DNA of 64,000 nt from Aquirufa rosea (GTDB lineage: Bacteria; Bacteroidota; Bacteroidia; Cytophagales; Spirosomataceae): NCBI RefSeq assembly GCF_004118285.1, contig NZ_SDHY01000004.1, forward strand, positions 1-64,000, in the 5' to 3' direction. Shown here one piece after another: positions 1 through 8,556 of this stretch. The notes under the pieces were generated by a model, which ran no database searches, had not been told where the DNA came from, and saw only the letters and a list, made by a program, of their open reading frames with translations. The position numbers and the translations under genes are program-made. Each line of letters begins with the position of its first letter. The stretch's first letter is position 1.

Positions 1-2216
1 GTGCTTCTTCCTACGCTTGGAACAATGGCATCACCAATGGTACAGAATTTACCGCTACCGAAACTAAAACCTATACCGTAACGGGTACGGATGCCAATGG
101 TTGTACCAATACGGCCACTTCCATTGTTACCGTAAATGCTTTACCTACCGTTACTGCTACTCAAAACCAAACCGTTTGTGCAGGCAGTAAGGTAACCTTG
201 TCAGGGGCTGGAGCTTCCTCTTACGCATGGAACAATGGTATCACCAATGGAACGGAGTTTACTGCCACTGAAACTAAAACCTACACCGTGACAGGTACGG
301 ATGCCAATGGTTGTACCAACACGGCCACTTCCATTGTTACCGTAAATGCTTTACCTACCGTTACTGCTACTCAAAACCAAACCGTTTGCGCAGGCAGCAA
401 GGTGACATTAACAGGTGCTGGAGCTTCTTCTTACGCATGGAACAATGGAATCACCAATGGAACGGAGTTCAATGCCACTGAAACTAAAACTTATACCGTG
501 ACGGGTACGGATGCCAATGGTTGTACCAATACGGCCACTTCCATCGTCACTGTAAATGCTTTACCTACCGTTACCGCCACTCAAAATCAAACCGTTTGTG
601 CAGGCGCTAAAGTAACTTTATCAGGTTCAGGTGCTTCTTCCTACGCTTGGAACAATGGCATCACCAACGGTACAGAGTTTACCGCTACCGAAACTAAAAC
701 CTATACAGTCACAGGTACGGATGCCAATGGTTGTACCAATACGGCCACTTCCATCGTCACTGTAAATGCTTTACCAACTATCACGGTGAATAGCCCTAAC
801 ATTTGTGCAGGAAATTCTACTACCTTAACTGCCTCTGGTGCAAATAGCTATTCTTGGTCAAATGTAGGAGTTGGAAATAGCATAACCGTTTCTCCAAGTT
901 CAACAACCAACTATACGGTAATAGGTACTTCTAATGGTTGTACTGGTTCAGCTATTGCCACAGTGACAGTTAATCCAATTCCATCTGTTTCTGTATCCAA
1001 ATCCTCTTTAACTGTTTGTACGAATAATTCTATTGATTTAAATCTAGCTGGAGGATCTCCATCTAATGGAACTTGGTCCATTAGTAGCGGTGGAGGAAGC
1101 ATTAATCAAAATACCTTTATGGCTTCCAATAACTCAGGTAACGTGGTTTTGCGTTATGAATATTCGAATGGAACATGTTCCAATGTCACCACTATGAGTA
1201 TTAGCGTTTCCAACTGCCAAGTTTTATGTACCTACACGCAGGGATACTACGGTAATACAGGCGGAATGAGTTGTAATGGAATCGATCCTGAAACAGGAAA
1301 TTCATTAGGTCAAAGTACTACCTTGGAACGCTTAAAGTCTGCCTTTAATACTGCGGGTGTTGCTGAAATTGTCTTTGGCGATAAATCAAAAGGAAAATTC
1401 TTTATCCTAAGATCAAGCGATGTAGCCAGCACCTCAAGCAATATTTTCAAAATGCTTCCAGGTGGTGGTACTCCTACCAGCTTAAATACGAATGCGAATG
1501 GATGGAACTCAACAGCATCTAGTGATACTAAAAGTCCTGTGAACAATAAGGGTAAAATTGTCAATAATTTATTATCTCAAACCATTACCCTTTGGTTAAA
1601 TATCAAAACTTCAGCCAGATTAGGTTCGTGGACACTGCCAAAATCCTTCAAAACAGTTAAGCCAGAATGTGGTACCACTAAAATTGATGGATTAACTCCA
1701 ACTAATACAGTTGTTACTCCAAGTTTAGTTGGCTATTCTGTAAATGACTTAATGGTGCTTGCTAATAGAGCTTTAGGTGGCACATTAAATGCGAATGATC
1801 CTTCTTTAAATGACATATTCAATACAGTGGATCAAATCAATAATGCCTTTGATCAATGTCGTTATTTGGTTAGCCAAGAGGCTCCTAACTCCTACAAAAC
1901 TGCTTCATCTAAGGAAGAAGCCATGTTCCGCACGGTAAGCGAAAATACGAATATCGTTTCTACTGTTGTCGCATATCCTAATCCATTTGTGGGTAAAGTA
2001 TCTTTCTTAATCAAAGCTAAATTAAACGGCCGTGCCACATTGGGTTTGTACAATTTGACTGGTCTAAAAATTGCCGACTTATTTGATGGTGAAATGACAG
2101 AAAACCAGGAAAAACAAATTGAATTCTTTGTGCCTAGTGGCAATGGTTTGCAAACTTACCTTTATCTTTTTGAACAATCAGGACAAATGATACGAGGCAA
2201 GATTGTAGGTGAATAA
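1..2216 (+). CDS. Giant Ig-like repeat surface protein with T9SS C-terminal domain (5' end outside window)
   Basis: The reading frame is open from the left edge (first full codon at base 3), so this is the C-terminal part of a longer protein; an internal ATG at 198 is not the true start. Seen: about 3.7 near-identical 70-residue modules (each with VCAG, SSYAWNNGITNG and TYTVTGTDANGCTN), then one or two diverged modules, then a Cys-containing region beginning near TYTQGYYGN of a type common in secreted Bacteroidota proteins, and finally about 85 residues starting at VAYPNPF and ending KIVGE. The last part matches the type A T9SS sorting domain, so secretion and surface attachment by the type IX system are expected. 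The modules resemble PKD/Ig-like adhesin repeats. The role is probably adhesion or matrix; the ligand is unknown. A terminator follows directly. Confidence 0.85.
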   Translation, partial: ASSYAWNNGITNGTEFTATETKTYTVTGTDANGCTNTATSIVTVNALPTVTATQNQTVCAGSKVTLSGAGASSYAWNNGITNGTEFTATETKTYTVTGTDANGCTNTATSIVTVNALPTVTATQNQTVCAGSKVTLTGAGASSYAWNNGITNGTEFNATETKTYTVTGTDANGCTNTATSIVTVNALPTVTATQNQTVCAGAKVTLSGSGASSYAWNNGITNGTEFTATETKTYTVTGTDANGCTNTATSIVTVNALPTITVNSPNICAGNSTTLTASGANSYSWSNVGVGNSITVSPSSTTNYTVIGTSNGCTGSAIATVTVNPIPSVSVSKSSLTVCTNNSIDLNLAGGSPSNGTWSISSGGGSINQNTFMASNNSGNVVLRYEYSNGTCSNVTTMSISVSNCQVLCTYTQGYYGNTGGMSCNGIDPETGNSLGQSTTLERLKSAFNTAGVAEIVFGDKSKGKFFILRSSDVASTSSNIFKMLPGGGTPTSLNTNANGWNSTASSDTKSPVNNKGKIVNNLLSQTITLWLNIKTSARLGSWTLPKSFKTVKPECGTTKIDGLTPTNTVVTPSLVGYSVNDLMVLANRALGGTLNANDPSLNDIFNTVDQINNAFDQCRYLVSQEAPNSYKTASSKEEAMFRTVSENTNIVSTVVAYPNPFVGKVSFLIKAKLNGRATLGLYNLTGLKIADLFDGEMTENQEKQIEFFVPSGNGLQTYLYLFEQSGQMIRGKIVGE
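3..782 (+). repeat. 210-bp tandem repeat coding for 70-aa Ig-like modules
   Basis: The same codons (starting gct tct/tcc) recur at 3, 213, 423 and 633, an exact 210-bp period without indels. Copies differ by few, mostly synonymous changes, and the copies at 3 and 633 look closer to each other than to those between. The array runs off the left edge, so its copy number is unknown. A diverged fifth copy follows up to about 990. Confidence 0.95.
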
Positions 2217-2240
2217 TCCACTATTAAAACTTCCATTTAA

Positions 2241-2272
2241 AGCCCATTCTCCCTGAATGGGCTTTTTTATTT
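2241..2272 (+). terminator. Rho-independent terminator of the repeat-protein gene
   Basis: Inverted repeat AGCCCATTC / GAATGGGCT (2241-2249 and 2255-2263) with a 5-nt loop, followed by a T-rich run to about 2272. It lies 25 bp after the stop codon. Confidence 0.9.
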
Positions 2273-2358
2273 TATTCAAAATCCAATTGATTTCTTAATC
2301 TAGATTATGTTTTAAGGAACTATTTTCTCGGAAATTTGTATTGTTAAATCACAGCAAT

Positions 2359-3087
2359 ATGGCACAGAGCATCTTTCATCAAGCAGATTCGCGAGGACAG
2401 GCCAATCACGGATGGTTGGTCAGTTCACATACATTTAGTTTCGCCAATTATTATAACCCAGAGAGAATCCACTTCGGAGCATTACGGGTTTTGAATGATG
2501 ATATGGTCAAAGGTGGGATGGGTTTCGGACAGCACCCTCATGACAACATGGAAATCATTAGCATCCCACTGGAGGGAGACTTAGAACATAAGGATAGCAT
2601 GGGAAATGTGGCTGTTATCCGAGAAGGTGACATTCAAGTGATGAGTGCAGGAACAGGTATCTATCATAGTGAGTACAATCACCATCCTGAAGAGGCAGTC
2701 AAATTTCTACAAATTTGGGTATTCCCTAATAAGAAAAATGTGAGCCCTCGCTACGACCAAATTACTTTACAGAAAAACGATAGCCACAATCAACTACAAC
2801 AAATCCTTTCGCCCAATCCTGAAGATGAGGGTGTTTGGATACATCAAGATGCCTGGTTCCACCTGGGCAATTTTGATGAGGGTAAAACGAATCACTATGC
2901 CATCAAAAAATCTGGAAATGGTGTCTATGCTTTCGTATTAGAAGGTGGATTCCAAATAAATGGATACGACTTAGGCAGAAGGGACGGTTTAGGCATTTGG
3001 GATATAGATAGTTTCGACTTAAAGGCAACAAGTAACAACTCAAGGATACTTTTAATGGAAGTACCCATGCATATTTCTCATAATTAA
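2359..3087 (+). CDS. Pirin family protein (YhhW/quercetinase-like bicupin)
   Basis: A 242-aa protein of the pirin family, cytoplasmic bicupins of which some (E. coli YhhW) open quercetin as 2,3-dioxygenases and others act as redox or iron sensors. The metal ligands of the N-terminal cupin are visible: HPH at 59-61, then H103 and E105 in the YHSE motif, equivalent to the His-His-His-Glu site of pirin. The GWL..SHTFSFA opening is typical of the YhhW branch. An in-frame TTG at 2341 is possible, but the ATG at 2359 gives the usual family N-terminus. Followed 24 bp later by a YceI gene, probably one transcript. The substrate cannot be told from sequence. Confidence 0.88.
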   Translation: MAQSIFHQADSRGQANHGWLVSSHTFSFANYYNPERIHFGALRVLNDDMVKGGMGFGQHPHDNMEIISIPLEGDLEHKDSMGNVAVIREGDIQVMSAGTGIYHSEYNHHPEEAVKFLQIWVFPNKKNVSPRYDQITLQKNDSHNQLQQILSPNPEDEGVWIHQDAWFHLGNFDEGKTNHYAIKKSGNGVYAFVLEGGFQINGYDLGRRDGLGIWDIDSFDLKATSNNSRILLMEVPMHISHN

Positions 3088-3111
3088 TAAATTATTAAAC
3101 AAACAATTACC

Positions 3112-3642
3112 ATGGCAAACTTAACTTGGGCTTTAGACCCGACACACTCAGAAATTCAATTTAAAGTAAAGCACTTAATGATCACCAACGTTACTGGTGG
3201 CTTCTCAGACTTCAACGTAAATGCAGAAAGTTCGGATGAATCTTTCGCTGACGCAAAAATCAACTTCACGGCTAAAGCTGCAAGTATCACCACTGGAAAT
3301 GAGCAGCGTGACGCACACTTAGTGAGTGCTGATTTCTTCGAGGCAGACAAATATGAAAATATCAGTTTCTCTTCTACAGGAGTAGAAAAATCTAGCTCTG
3401 ACGAGTTTACTTTATTAGGAGACTTAACCATTAAGGATGTGACAAAACCCGTCAAGGTTCATGTAGAATTCGGTGGAGTGGCTAAGGATCCTTGGGGAAA
3501 TTTAAAAGCTGGTTTTACCATCAATACAAAAATCAACCGCACTGACTTTGGATTAAATTGGAATGCAGCATTAGAAACAGGAGGTGTATTAGTGAGCGAA
3601 GAAATTAAAATCGCTGGTGAAATACAATTAGTAAAAGCATAA
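3112..3642 (+). CDS. YceI family protein, cytoplasmic form
   Basis: A 176-aa YceI-like lipocalin-fold protein; the family binds polyprenoid or fatty-acid-like ligands in a beta-barrel pocket. Seen: the N-terminal W.LDPTHS.I.F.VKHLM signature, the central NEQRDAHL..ADFF stretch and the C-terminal INRTDFGL.WN motif, full length for the domain. Unlike E. coli YceI there is no signal peptide, so it probably acts in the cytoplasm, as is common for Bacteroidota members. It is co-directional with the pirin gene upstream and a small gene downstream. The physiological ligand is unknown. Confidence 0.9.
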   Translation: MANLTWALDPTHSEIQFKVKHLMITNVTGGFSDFNVNAESSDESFADAKINFTAKAASITTGNEQRDAHLVSADFFEADKYENISFSSTGVEKSSSDEFTLLGDLTIKDVTKPVKVHVEFGGVAKDPWGNLKAGFTINTKINRTDFGLNWNAALETGGVLVSEEIKIAGEIQLVKA

Positions 3643-3668
3643 TAGCCATTCTTCCCTTTGATTTTCAG

Positions 3669-3980
3669 ATGAAAAAAATCCATGTTTTAGTGGTAGGGAA
3701 AAATGAAGCAATCGTAGAGTTGCTTACGAGGCTAGTAAATAAGTACCCAGAGCTGATGGCTCAGGGTACTTGTCTACTAGAGGAAATTCCTAGTTTATGT
3801 CATTCAAATACTATTGATGTATTATTACTTAGCAGTGGCTTAAGCTTGGATCAAGAAAATCAGATCTCGAATACCATGACTCAGTTGAATCCTAACCTGA
3901 AAACCATTGAACATTTTGGTGGGGGTAGCGGATTATTATTATCTGAATTAAATCAAGCATTGGGCATTCCCTTAGGGTAG
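3669..3980 (+). CDS. Small pseudo-receiver-like protein
   Basis: A 103-aa protein starting 26 bp after the YceI gene. Its beginning (KKIHVLVVGKNEAIVELLTRLV) and the following IDVLLLSSGLS have the beta-1/alpha-1 and beta-3 pattern of a CheY-type receiver domain. The acidic pair after beta-1 is absent (GKNE) and the position of the phosphorylated Asp after beta-3 reads Ser, so phosphotransfer is unlikely. The protein is shorter than a normal receiver (about 120 aa). I infer a degenerate receiver used for binding or structure. No partner kinase lies nearby. Confidence 0.6.
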   Translation: MKKIHVLVVGKNEAIVELLTRLVNKYPELMAQGTCLLEEIPSLCHSNTIDVLLLSSGLSLDQENQISNTMTQLNPNLKTIEHFGGGSGLLLSELNQALGIPLG

Positions 3981-3995
3981 TTAATCCTAGAATGC

Positions 3996-4379
3996 TTAAT
4001 CACAAATTTCTATGGAAAGACCCTTGTTGGGCGTTGGACTGTAAGCCTTGCATTGGGCACACATTTTATCTTCTGGCAATGGTGAAATACTAAAATAAAA
4101 CTCATCTCGTTCCTTTATATTTTCTGGAAATGAGCATATACTTCTAAGTGCAAAAGCCTTCTGATAAACTTTACCCGTATTCTGATTTTTCCACATCATC
4201 TCCACTTGACTAGTATCCACTTGGCCTTCTAGCACCTCAATCACATAATTCATACAAATACCTTTTAGAGCCAACCTTCCCTTTAAACAGGTAGATTGGG
4301 GAAGCTCTTCTCTTTTACAAGACCCCAATAGCCCAAGAAAAAGGCAAATTAAAACAAGTAAAGAAACAGGCTTTAGCAT
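3996..4379 (-). CDS. Cys-rich lipoprotein, paralogue of the gene at 5399
   Basis: A 127-aa predicted lipoprotein: hydrophobic signal with lipobox LGSC, lipidated Cys at residue 21. The mature part has six conserved cysteines (in TC, GIC, SIC, CAQC and EIC contexts), suggesting disulfide bonds outside the cytoplasm. About half of its residues match the plus-strand lipoprotein at 5399-5770, including CMNYVIE and AYSPTPNK. It lies 8 bp downstream of the patatin gene and is probably cotranscribed with it. No known function; I do not recognise a named family. Confidence 0.75.
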   Translation of the reverse strand: MLKPVSLLVLICLFLGLLGSCKREELPQSTCLKGRLALKGICMNYVIEVLEGQVDTSQVEMMWKNQNTGKVYQKAFALRSICSFPENIKERDEFYFSISPLPEDKMCAQCKAYSPTPNKGLSIEICD

Positions 4380-4387
4380 CTTTTATT

Positions 4388-5278
4388 TTATTTTTTTTGT
4401 CCTATCGCCTTTAAACAGGCCTCCCTCCCAAATTCTATTAATTCCTTGGCCCGGTCAAATTCAAAAATGGAAGATATAGATTTTGGAATTTCAATTAACA
4501 CATCGGGACGGTATTTTTCTATCATCATTTCTGTTACCTTATCTTGAGTCATTTCATAGGAATAAAACAAAATATCGGTCAATGACTTAGTACTTGCTAA
4601 AGTAGTTAAGTCTTCAGAAACAGGGCTCAACCAATTTAAAGCTAACCAATCTTTAATGCCTTTTAATAAAACGGAATCTTCTGTGTTATTTTTTTCTGGT
4701 GCTACAAAAAAGGGTGAATCTCCATTTAAATCCACCGCAATCACCATTTCCCCTTCTTGCTTTTTAACCACATTCAAAGGCAAAGGATTTAGAACACCCC
4801 CATCTACTAAAACATGCTCCCCATCAATGACTGGCGTAAAAATACCTGGGATAGCGATAGACGCTCTCAAGGCGCGGTACAAATCCCCCTCCTGAAACCA
4901 GACCTCTTTCTTGGTATGCATATCAGCGGCAACAGCCGTAAATGGAATCTTGAAATCCTGGATTTTTGGCACATCAATAAATTGAGATAATACTTCAAAT
5001 ATCCGCTCTCCTTTAACAAATCCATGTTTGCCCAAGGTGAAATCTAATAGACTAAAGACCTTTGACTTGGTCAATTCTAAAGCCCAATTTTTATAAGCCT
5101 CATGAAAACCAGCGGCATATATTCCGCCAACTACTGCCCCCATGGAACAGCCCGTCACACTGATGATTTCATAACCATGTTCCTCCAACACGTCAATCAC
5201 TCCCATATGAGCAAAACCCCTAGCCCCACCACTTCCTAAAACCAAATGCACTTTTTTCTTTTCATTCATGAGAAACAA
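4388..5278 (-). CDS. Patatin-like phospholipase (RssA-like)
   Basis: A 296-aa serine lipid acyl hydrolase of the patatin family, single domain, no signal peptide. Seen: oxyanion hole GSGGARGF (15-22), nucleophile Ser45 in GCSMG, and catalytic Asp159 in VDGG, so the Ser-Asp dyad is complete. The family hydrolyses acyl chains of phospholipids or other lipids; it resembles E. coli RssA/YchK-type proteins. A second ATG three codons in is an equally good start. Divergent from the lipoprotein gene at 5399 and upstream of the lipoprotein at 3996, which points to an envelope-lipid role by context only. Confidence 0.88.
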   Translation of the reverse strand: MFLMNEKKKVHLVLGSGGARGFAHMGVIDVLEEHGYEIISVTGCSMGAVVGGIYAAGFHEAYKNWALELTKSKVFSLLDFTLGKHGFVKGERIFEVLSQFIDVPKIQDFKIPFTAVAADMHTKKEVWFQEGDLYRALRASIAIPGIFTPVIDGEHVLVDGGVLNPLPLNVVKKQEGEMVIAVDLNGDSPFFVAPEKNNTEDSVLLKGIKDWLALNWLSPVSEDLTTLASTKSLTDILFYSYEMTQDKVTEMMIEKYRPDVLIEIPKSISSIFEFDRAKELIEFGREACLKAIGQKK

Positions 5279-5398
5279 GCATCTAAAAAATCAATAATAT
5301 AGCCGAATGATCAAACCTCAAGCCATTTTGATATCATAAAATCGACATCCTAAACAATAAATCAGTCTTGAGGGCGTAATTTGATAATATAAAAAACG

Positions 5399-5770
5399 AT
5401 GAGAAAGTACGGATTATTACTCTTAATTCCATTCTTGCTACAGTGCAAAAGTGCTGAAAAATTGAATCCTTCCTGCTATCAAGGCAAATTGGTATTGCAA
5501 GGAATCTGCATGAATTATGTAATAGAGGCAGTCAATAAAGACCTAGATACTAACAAAGTGGAGCCTATTTGGCAAAACCCCATGTCGGGCAAAGTTTATT
5601 CCAATGTATTTACTTTGGCGAGTGTCTGTACCTTCCCAGCTAACATCAAAGAGGGAGATACTTTTTATTTTAAAGTACTAAATACGCCTCCTAAAGACAA
5701 TAACTGCGCCCAATGCCTTGCCTATAGCCCAACTCCAAACAAAAAATTATATATCGAAGTCTGTCCTTAA
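5399..5770 (+). CDS. Cys-rich lipoprotein, paralogue of the gene at 3996
   Basis: A 123-aa predicted lipoprotein with a short signal and lipobox LLQC (lipid Cys16). The mature domain keeps the same six cysteines, the CMNYVIE stretch, the GKVY segment and the CAQC..AYSPTPNK end as its paralogue. The shared, colinear Cys pattern indicates one fold duplicated on the two sides of the patatin gene in opposite orientation. Function unknown. It is divergently transcribed from the patatin gene with about 120 bp between starts. Confidence 0.75.
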   Translation: MRKYGLLLLIPFLLQCKSAEKLNPSCYQGKLVLQGICMNYVIEAVNKDLDTNKVEPIWQNPMSGKVYSNVFTLASVCTFPANIKEGDTFYFKVLNTPPKDNNCAQCLAYSPTPNKKLYIEVCP

Positions 5771-5783
5771 AGTAAAATACAGC

Positions 5784-7565
5784 TTAAGCTTTCTCCAAAC
5801 TAGGAATAATCAGTTCTTGAATCTTCCTTTCTAATTCATTTAAATCTGCTAACATCGATCTCCAAGTAGGCACCGAAAGTGTTTTATAATAGTCTACACC
5901 TGCCAACAAATTTTGCTTGAAGCTCTTTAAATAGCGTTCCTGCTTACTATTCATACTTTCCATGCTTTCAGAAAGCTCCTTCTTGAGGTAATCCACATAC
6001 AAACCTAACTCCTTGACAAATAGGTTAGGCCGATTCTTCGTGTTCAATATATTTATTCTACCATAAATATGGTCAACCATCTCTTTCAAAGAATACACAC
6101 CTGAAAAATAGGCTAAATTGGGTCCTGGACAAATGGCGATGGATTGTAAGTGATGTCTAGGCTTAATACCATAATTTTTGAGAGCAGCAGTCCCCAATCC
6201 CGTACAGAGACAAGCCTTTTCGGTTATCTTATCAAATAGCTTTTTAAATTCATGACTAGGTAATTGTTGAGCCTCCAGCTCCTTTATTTTAGCATGTTGG
6301 TACTGTCTCGAAGCCGTGCAAATTGGTTTTTCCGTAAATTCAGTGTTGGTAGACAAATACTCCAAATTACATGGACTCCCCGGCCTACCCTTTTCTATTC
6401 TCTCCAAACGCTGTTTCTCCGAGCTACTCTTCCTAAAATTATTAAAAGGTACTCCCAAAGGAGAGGCATGACTCATGTAGTAGTCTGATTCTTCGGCGGT
6501 AGCTAATGCGGCCAAAGTAGTCTCGTCGACATTGGTCGCCTCAGGAACTAATAAAAAAGGACTTCCCCACCCCGTTCCTTGTGTTTGATAATGCTCCAAT
6601 AAAAACTCATTTTCCTCGCTCGTTCCGATACCGCCTTGAACCGTAATTCGTAATTCTGGTAATTTCTCAAATCCTTTTATTCCTTTATCCTTCAAGCTTT
6701 TTTGGCACATATCAAATAACTCCCTTGTGAGCTCCTCCCTATTTTTCTTAAATTCTTCCAAAATAGGCCCCAATAATAAACCTTCAGTGGCAAAAGCATG
6801 CCCTCCACAGTTCAAACCCGACTCAATCCTGTACTCAGACACCCATATTCCCTTTTTGGCCAATAATTTTCCTTGCGTAAAGGCACTTCTGAAATCACTT
6901 ACTTTTAGGATGATTTGCTTCTTTAATTCCCCTCGCTCATTAGGGAAAAAATCTTCAAATTGCTCCAAATAACTGTAAAGTAGTGGATTATAGCCTGCTG
7001 AAAAAATGACGGAAGAACTAAGGTCACTTTGCGCATAAGCCCTTAATGCCGACAAAGCATCTGCGAACTCCTTGTCCAAAGCTTCCCCATCGGGTGAATA
7101 ATTCGTTTTGTTTACCTTAGACATGATATTCACATCAATGGAACCGGGAATTAGACTCTCTCTTAGATACTTTTCCAAGCTCTCATCCTGCGTTTGTAAC
7201 CACTGAAAATAGGTTTGTTTTAAAGGCGAATAATCAGGTAAGAGTTCAAAATATGTATATAAGTCAGTTCCTTTCTCCCAAGACTGTTGGCGCATTGCCT
7301 CCACTTTCTGCTGAACAAGGTCATTGACCAAATTCAAATATGCCTGAATTCTTTTGGCCCGATAATCCGTTTCTGTTTTCAAAATAGGGTCATAAACCAA
7401 ACCATTTGACTTAGCATGAACTTCCCTCATTTCCTCTATCAAATAATCATCCATGATGGATATGACAGAGGAAATACCTAAATGCGCTACTTTAAGAGGG
7501 GTATCAATGGTAAATCCTAATCCCATGACTGGGATATGGAAGGAATGTGCGAGCTTTTTAGACAT
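5784..7565 (-). CDS. Large conserved protein, possible flavin-type TIM barrel
   Basis: A 593-aa soluble protein without signal or membrane segments. I do not recognise a characterised family. The N-terminus (IPVMGLGFTIDTPLKVAHLGISSVISI) and the segments NCGGHAFATEGLLLGPI and ITVQGGIGT...TGWGSPFLLVPEA read like the strand/phosphate-binding loops of nitronate-monooxygenase/FMN-dependent TIM barrels, with GGHA near 255 and GGIG near 315. The C-terminal third, with several Cys (CTAS, KACLCTGLG) and a helical tail, is outside that pattern. Downstream of the LOG-family gene and separated from it by a hairpin. A flavoenzyme role is inference. Confidence 0.6.
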   Translation of the reverse strand: MSKKLAHSFHIPVMGLGFTIDTPLKVAHLGISSVISIMDDYLIEEMREVHAKSNGLVYDPILKTETDYRAKRIQAYLNLVNDLVQQKVEAMRQQSWEKGTDLYTYFELLPDYSPLKQTYFQWLQTQDESLEKYLRESLIPGSIDVNIMSKVNKTNYSPDGEALDKEFADALSALRAYAQSDLSSSVIFSAGYNPLLYSYLEQFEDFFPNERGELKKQIILKVSDFRSAFTQGKLLAKKGIWVSEYRIESGLNCGGHAFATEGLLLGPILEEFKKNREELTRELFDMCQKSLKDKGIKGFEKLPELRITVQGGIGTSEENEFLLEHYQTQGTGWGSPFLLVPEATNVDETTLAALATAEESDYYMSHASPLGVPFNNFRKSSSEKQRLERIEKGRPGSPCNLEYLSTNTEFTEKPICTASRQYQHAKIKELEAQQLPSHEFKKLFDKITEKACLCTGLGTAALKNYGIKPRHHLQSIAICPGPNLAYFSGVYSLKEMVDHIYGRINILNTKNRPNLFVKELGLYVDYLKKELSESMESMNSKQERYLKSFKQNLLAGVDYYKTLSVPTWRSMLADLNELERKIQELIIPSLEKA

Positions 7566-7650
7566 TTTCTAATATTAATTGCCGCAAAGTTCAGCCCAAA
7601 GCATCCAAATAAATATGACCTTTGTCAGGTAAACCAAGATCTTAAATAGC

Positions 7651-7685
7651 AAATACGGGGAAATTAACCATCTTTCCCCGTATTT
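7651..7685 (-). terminator. Hairpin between LOG gene and large unknown gene
   Basis: Perfect 11-bp inverted repeat AAATACGGGGA / TCCCCGTATTT (7651-7661 and 7675-7685) with a 13-nt loop, just after the stop of the minus-strand gene above. There is no long T run, so it may be a weak terminator or an mRNA 3'-end stabiliser. Confidence 0.55.
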
Positions 7686-7695
7686 ATGAATCCGA

Positions 7696-8430
7696 TTAAT
7701 GCTTCTTGAAAATTTTTCTCTCTCCCAAAATCCACAGAGGCCTATTTGAATTATCCCGAGGTAATGTACGCTTCTTAGATTTTGTTTTAATATGCTCAAT
7801 GGCTAAATCGATGTCATCTGTAAACAAGATATGATCAAAATCATTTGGGCCAACCGTTTGCTCCTTGACTAATGATTCGAGGTATTCCATCAATTTTTCA
7901 TGGTATTCTAGACCCATAACCACCACTGGGAAGTGATTAATTTTCCCCGTTTGAATAAGGGTTATAACCTCAAAAAACTCGTCCAAAGTACCTAAACCAC
8001 CAGGCATGACCACAAAGCCAGATGAATATTTACGAAGTAATTCCTTCCTAACAGAAAAATACCGAATGGTCACAAATCGATCTAAATAAGGATTTGCCTT
8101 TTGCTCAAAAGGAAGTTCAATATTACATCCTAAGGAAATTCCTCCTGCCTCATAAGCCCCTTTATTGGCCGCCTCCATAATCCCAGGACCACCGCCTGTC
8201 ATGATGGCATAACCCAACTTGGATAACTCTGCAGCTATCTTCTCCGTTGTCTGATAATAAGCATGTTTGGAATCAAAACGTGCTGAACCGAAAATCGTAA
8301 TACATGGTCCAATAAAGTGGAGATTTCGAAATCCCTTTACATATTGAAAAAGTACTTCCGCTGAGAAAATCAACTCTTTCCATCGAGCTCGAGGGCCCCT
8401 AAGAAAATCAAATTCATTTGTCCATTTCAT
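7696..8430 (-). CDS. LOG family protein (TIGR00730; nucleotide 5'-monophosphate phosphoribohydrolase-like)
   Basis: A 244-aa Rossmann-fold protein of the LOG/TIGR00730 family, enzymes that cleave the N-glycosidic bond of nucleoside 5'-monophosphates (cytokinin riboside phosphates in plants, purine monophosphates in bacteria). Seen: the GGGPGIMEAANKGA motif and the catalytic/substrate motif PGGLGTLDE, both intact. The length is slightly above the minimal form because of an N-terminal extension (FLRGPRARWKE) common in Bacteroidota members. Cytoplasmic; probably nucleotide salvage or damage clean-up. Transcribed toward the 593-aa gene. Confidence 0.88.
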   Translation of the reverse strand: MKWTNEFDFLRGPRARWKELIFSAEVLFQYVKGFRNLHFIGPCITIFGSARFDSKHAYYQTTEKIAAELSKLGYAIMTGGGPGIMEAANKGAYEAGGISLGCNIELPFEQKANPYLDRFVTIRYFSVRKELLRKYSSGFVVMPGGLGTLDEFFEVITLIQTGKINHFPVVVMGLEYHEKLMEYLESLVKEQTVGPNDFDHILFTDDIDLAIEHIKTKSKKRTLPRDNSNRPLWILGERKIFKKH

Positions 8431-8525
8431 CCCTTATGTAGTGTATATTTTTTTACTGACTTTAACGAAATTAATGTTAAAATGAGTGTTGGCAAGACAA
8501 TATTTTTTTCCTGACAAGTCAAGTA

Positions 8526-8551
8526 TAAAAAAAGCCCCATTTAAAGGGGCT
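8526..8551 (-). terminator. Rho-independent terminator of the sugar-oxidation operon
   Basis: On the minus strand AGCCCC / GGGGCT (8551-8546 and 8538-8533) with a 7-nt loop, followed by a run of at least seven T. It lies directly after the stop of the epimerase-like gene at 8557. Confidence 0.88.
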
Positions 8552-8556
8552 CTGGT

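Noticed and set aside
3-782. Regular repeats that could suggest a CRISPR or satellite array
   Set aside because: The unit is 210 bp, fully coding in one frame, without spacers.
7575-7799. Minus-strand frame of 74 codons overlapping the end of the LOG gene
   Set aside because: Most of it is antiphase to LOG codons and the rest crosses the hairpin at 7651-7685; no domain character.
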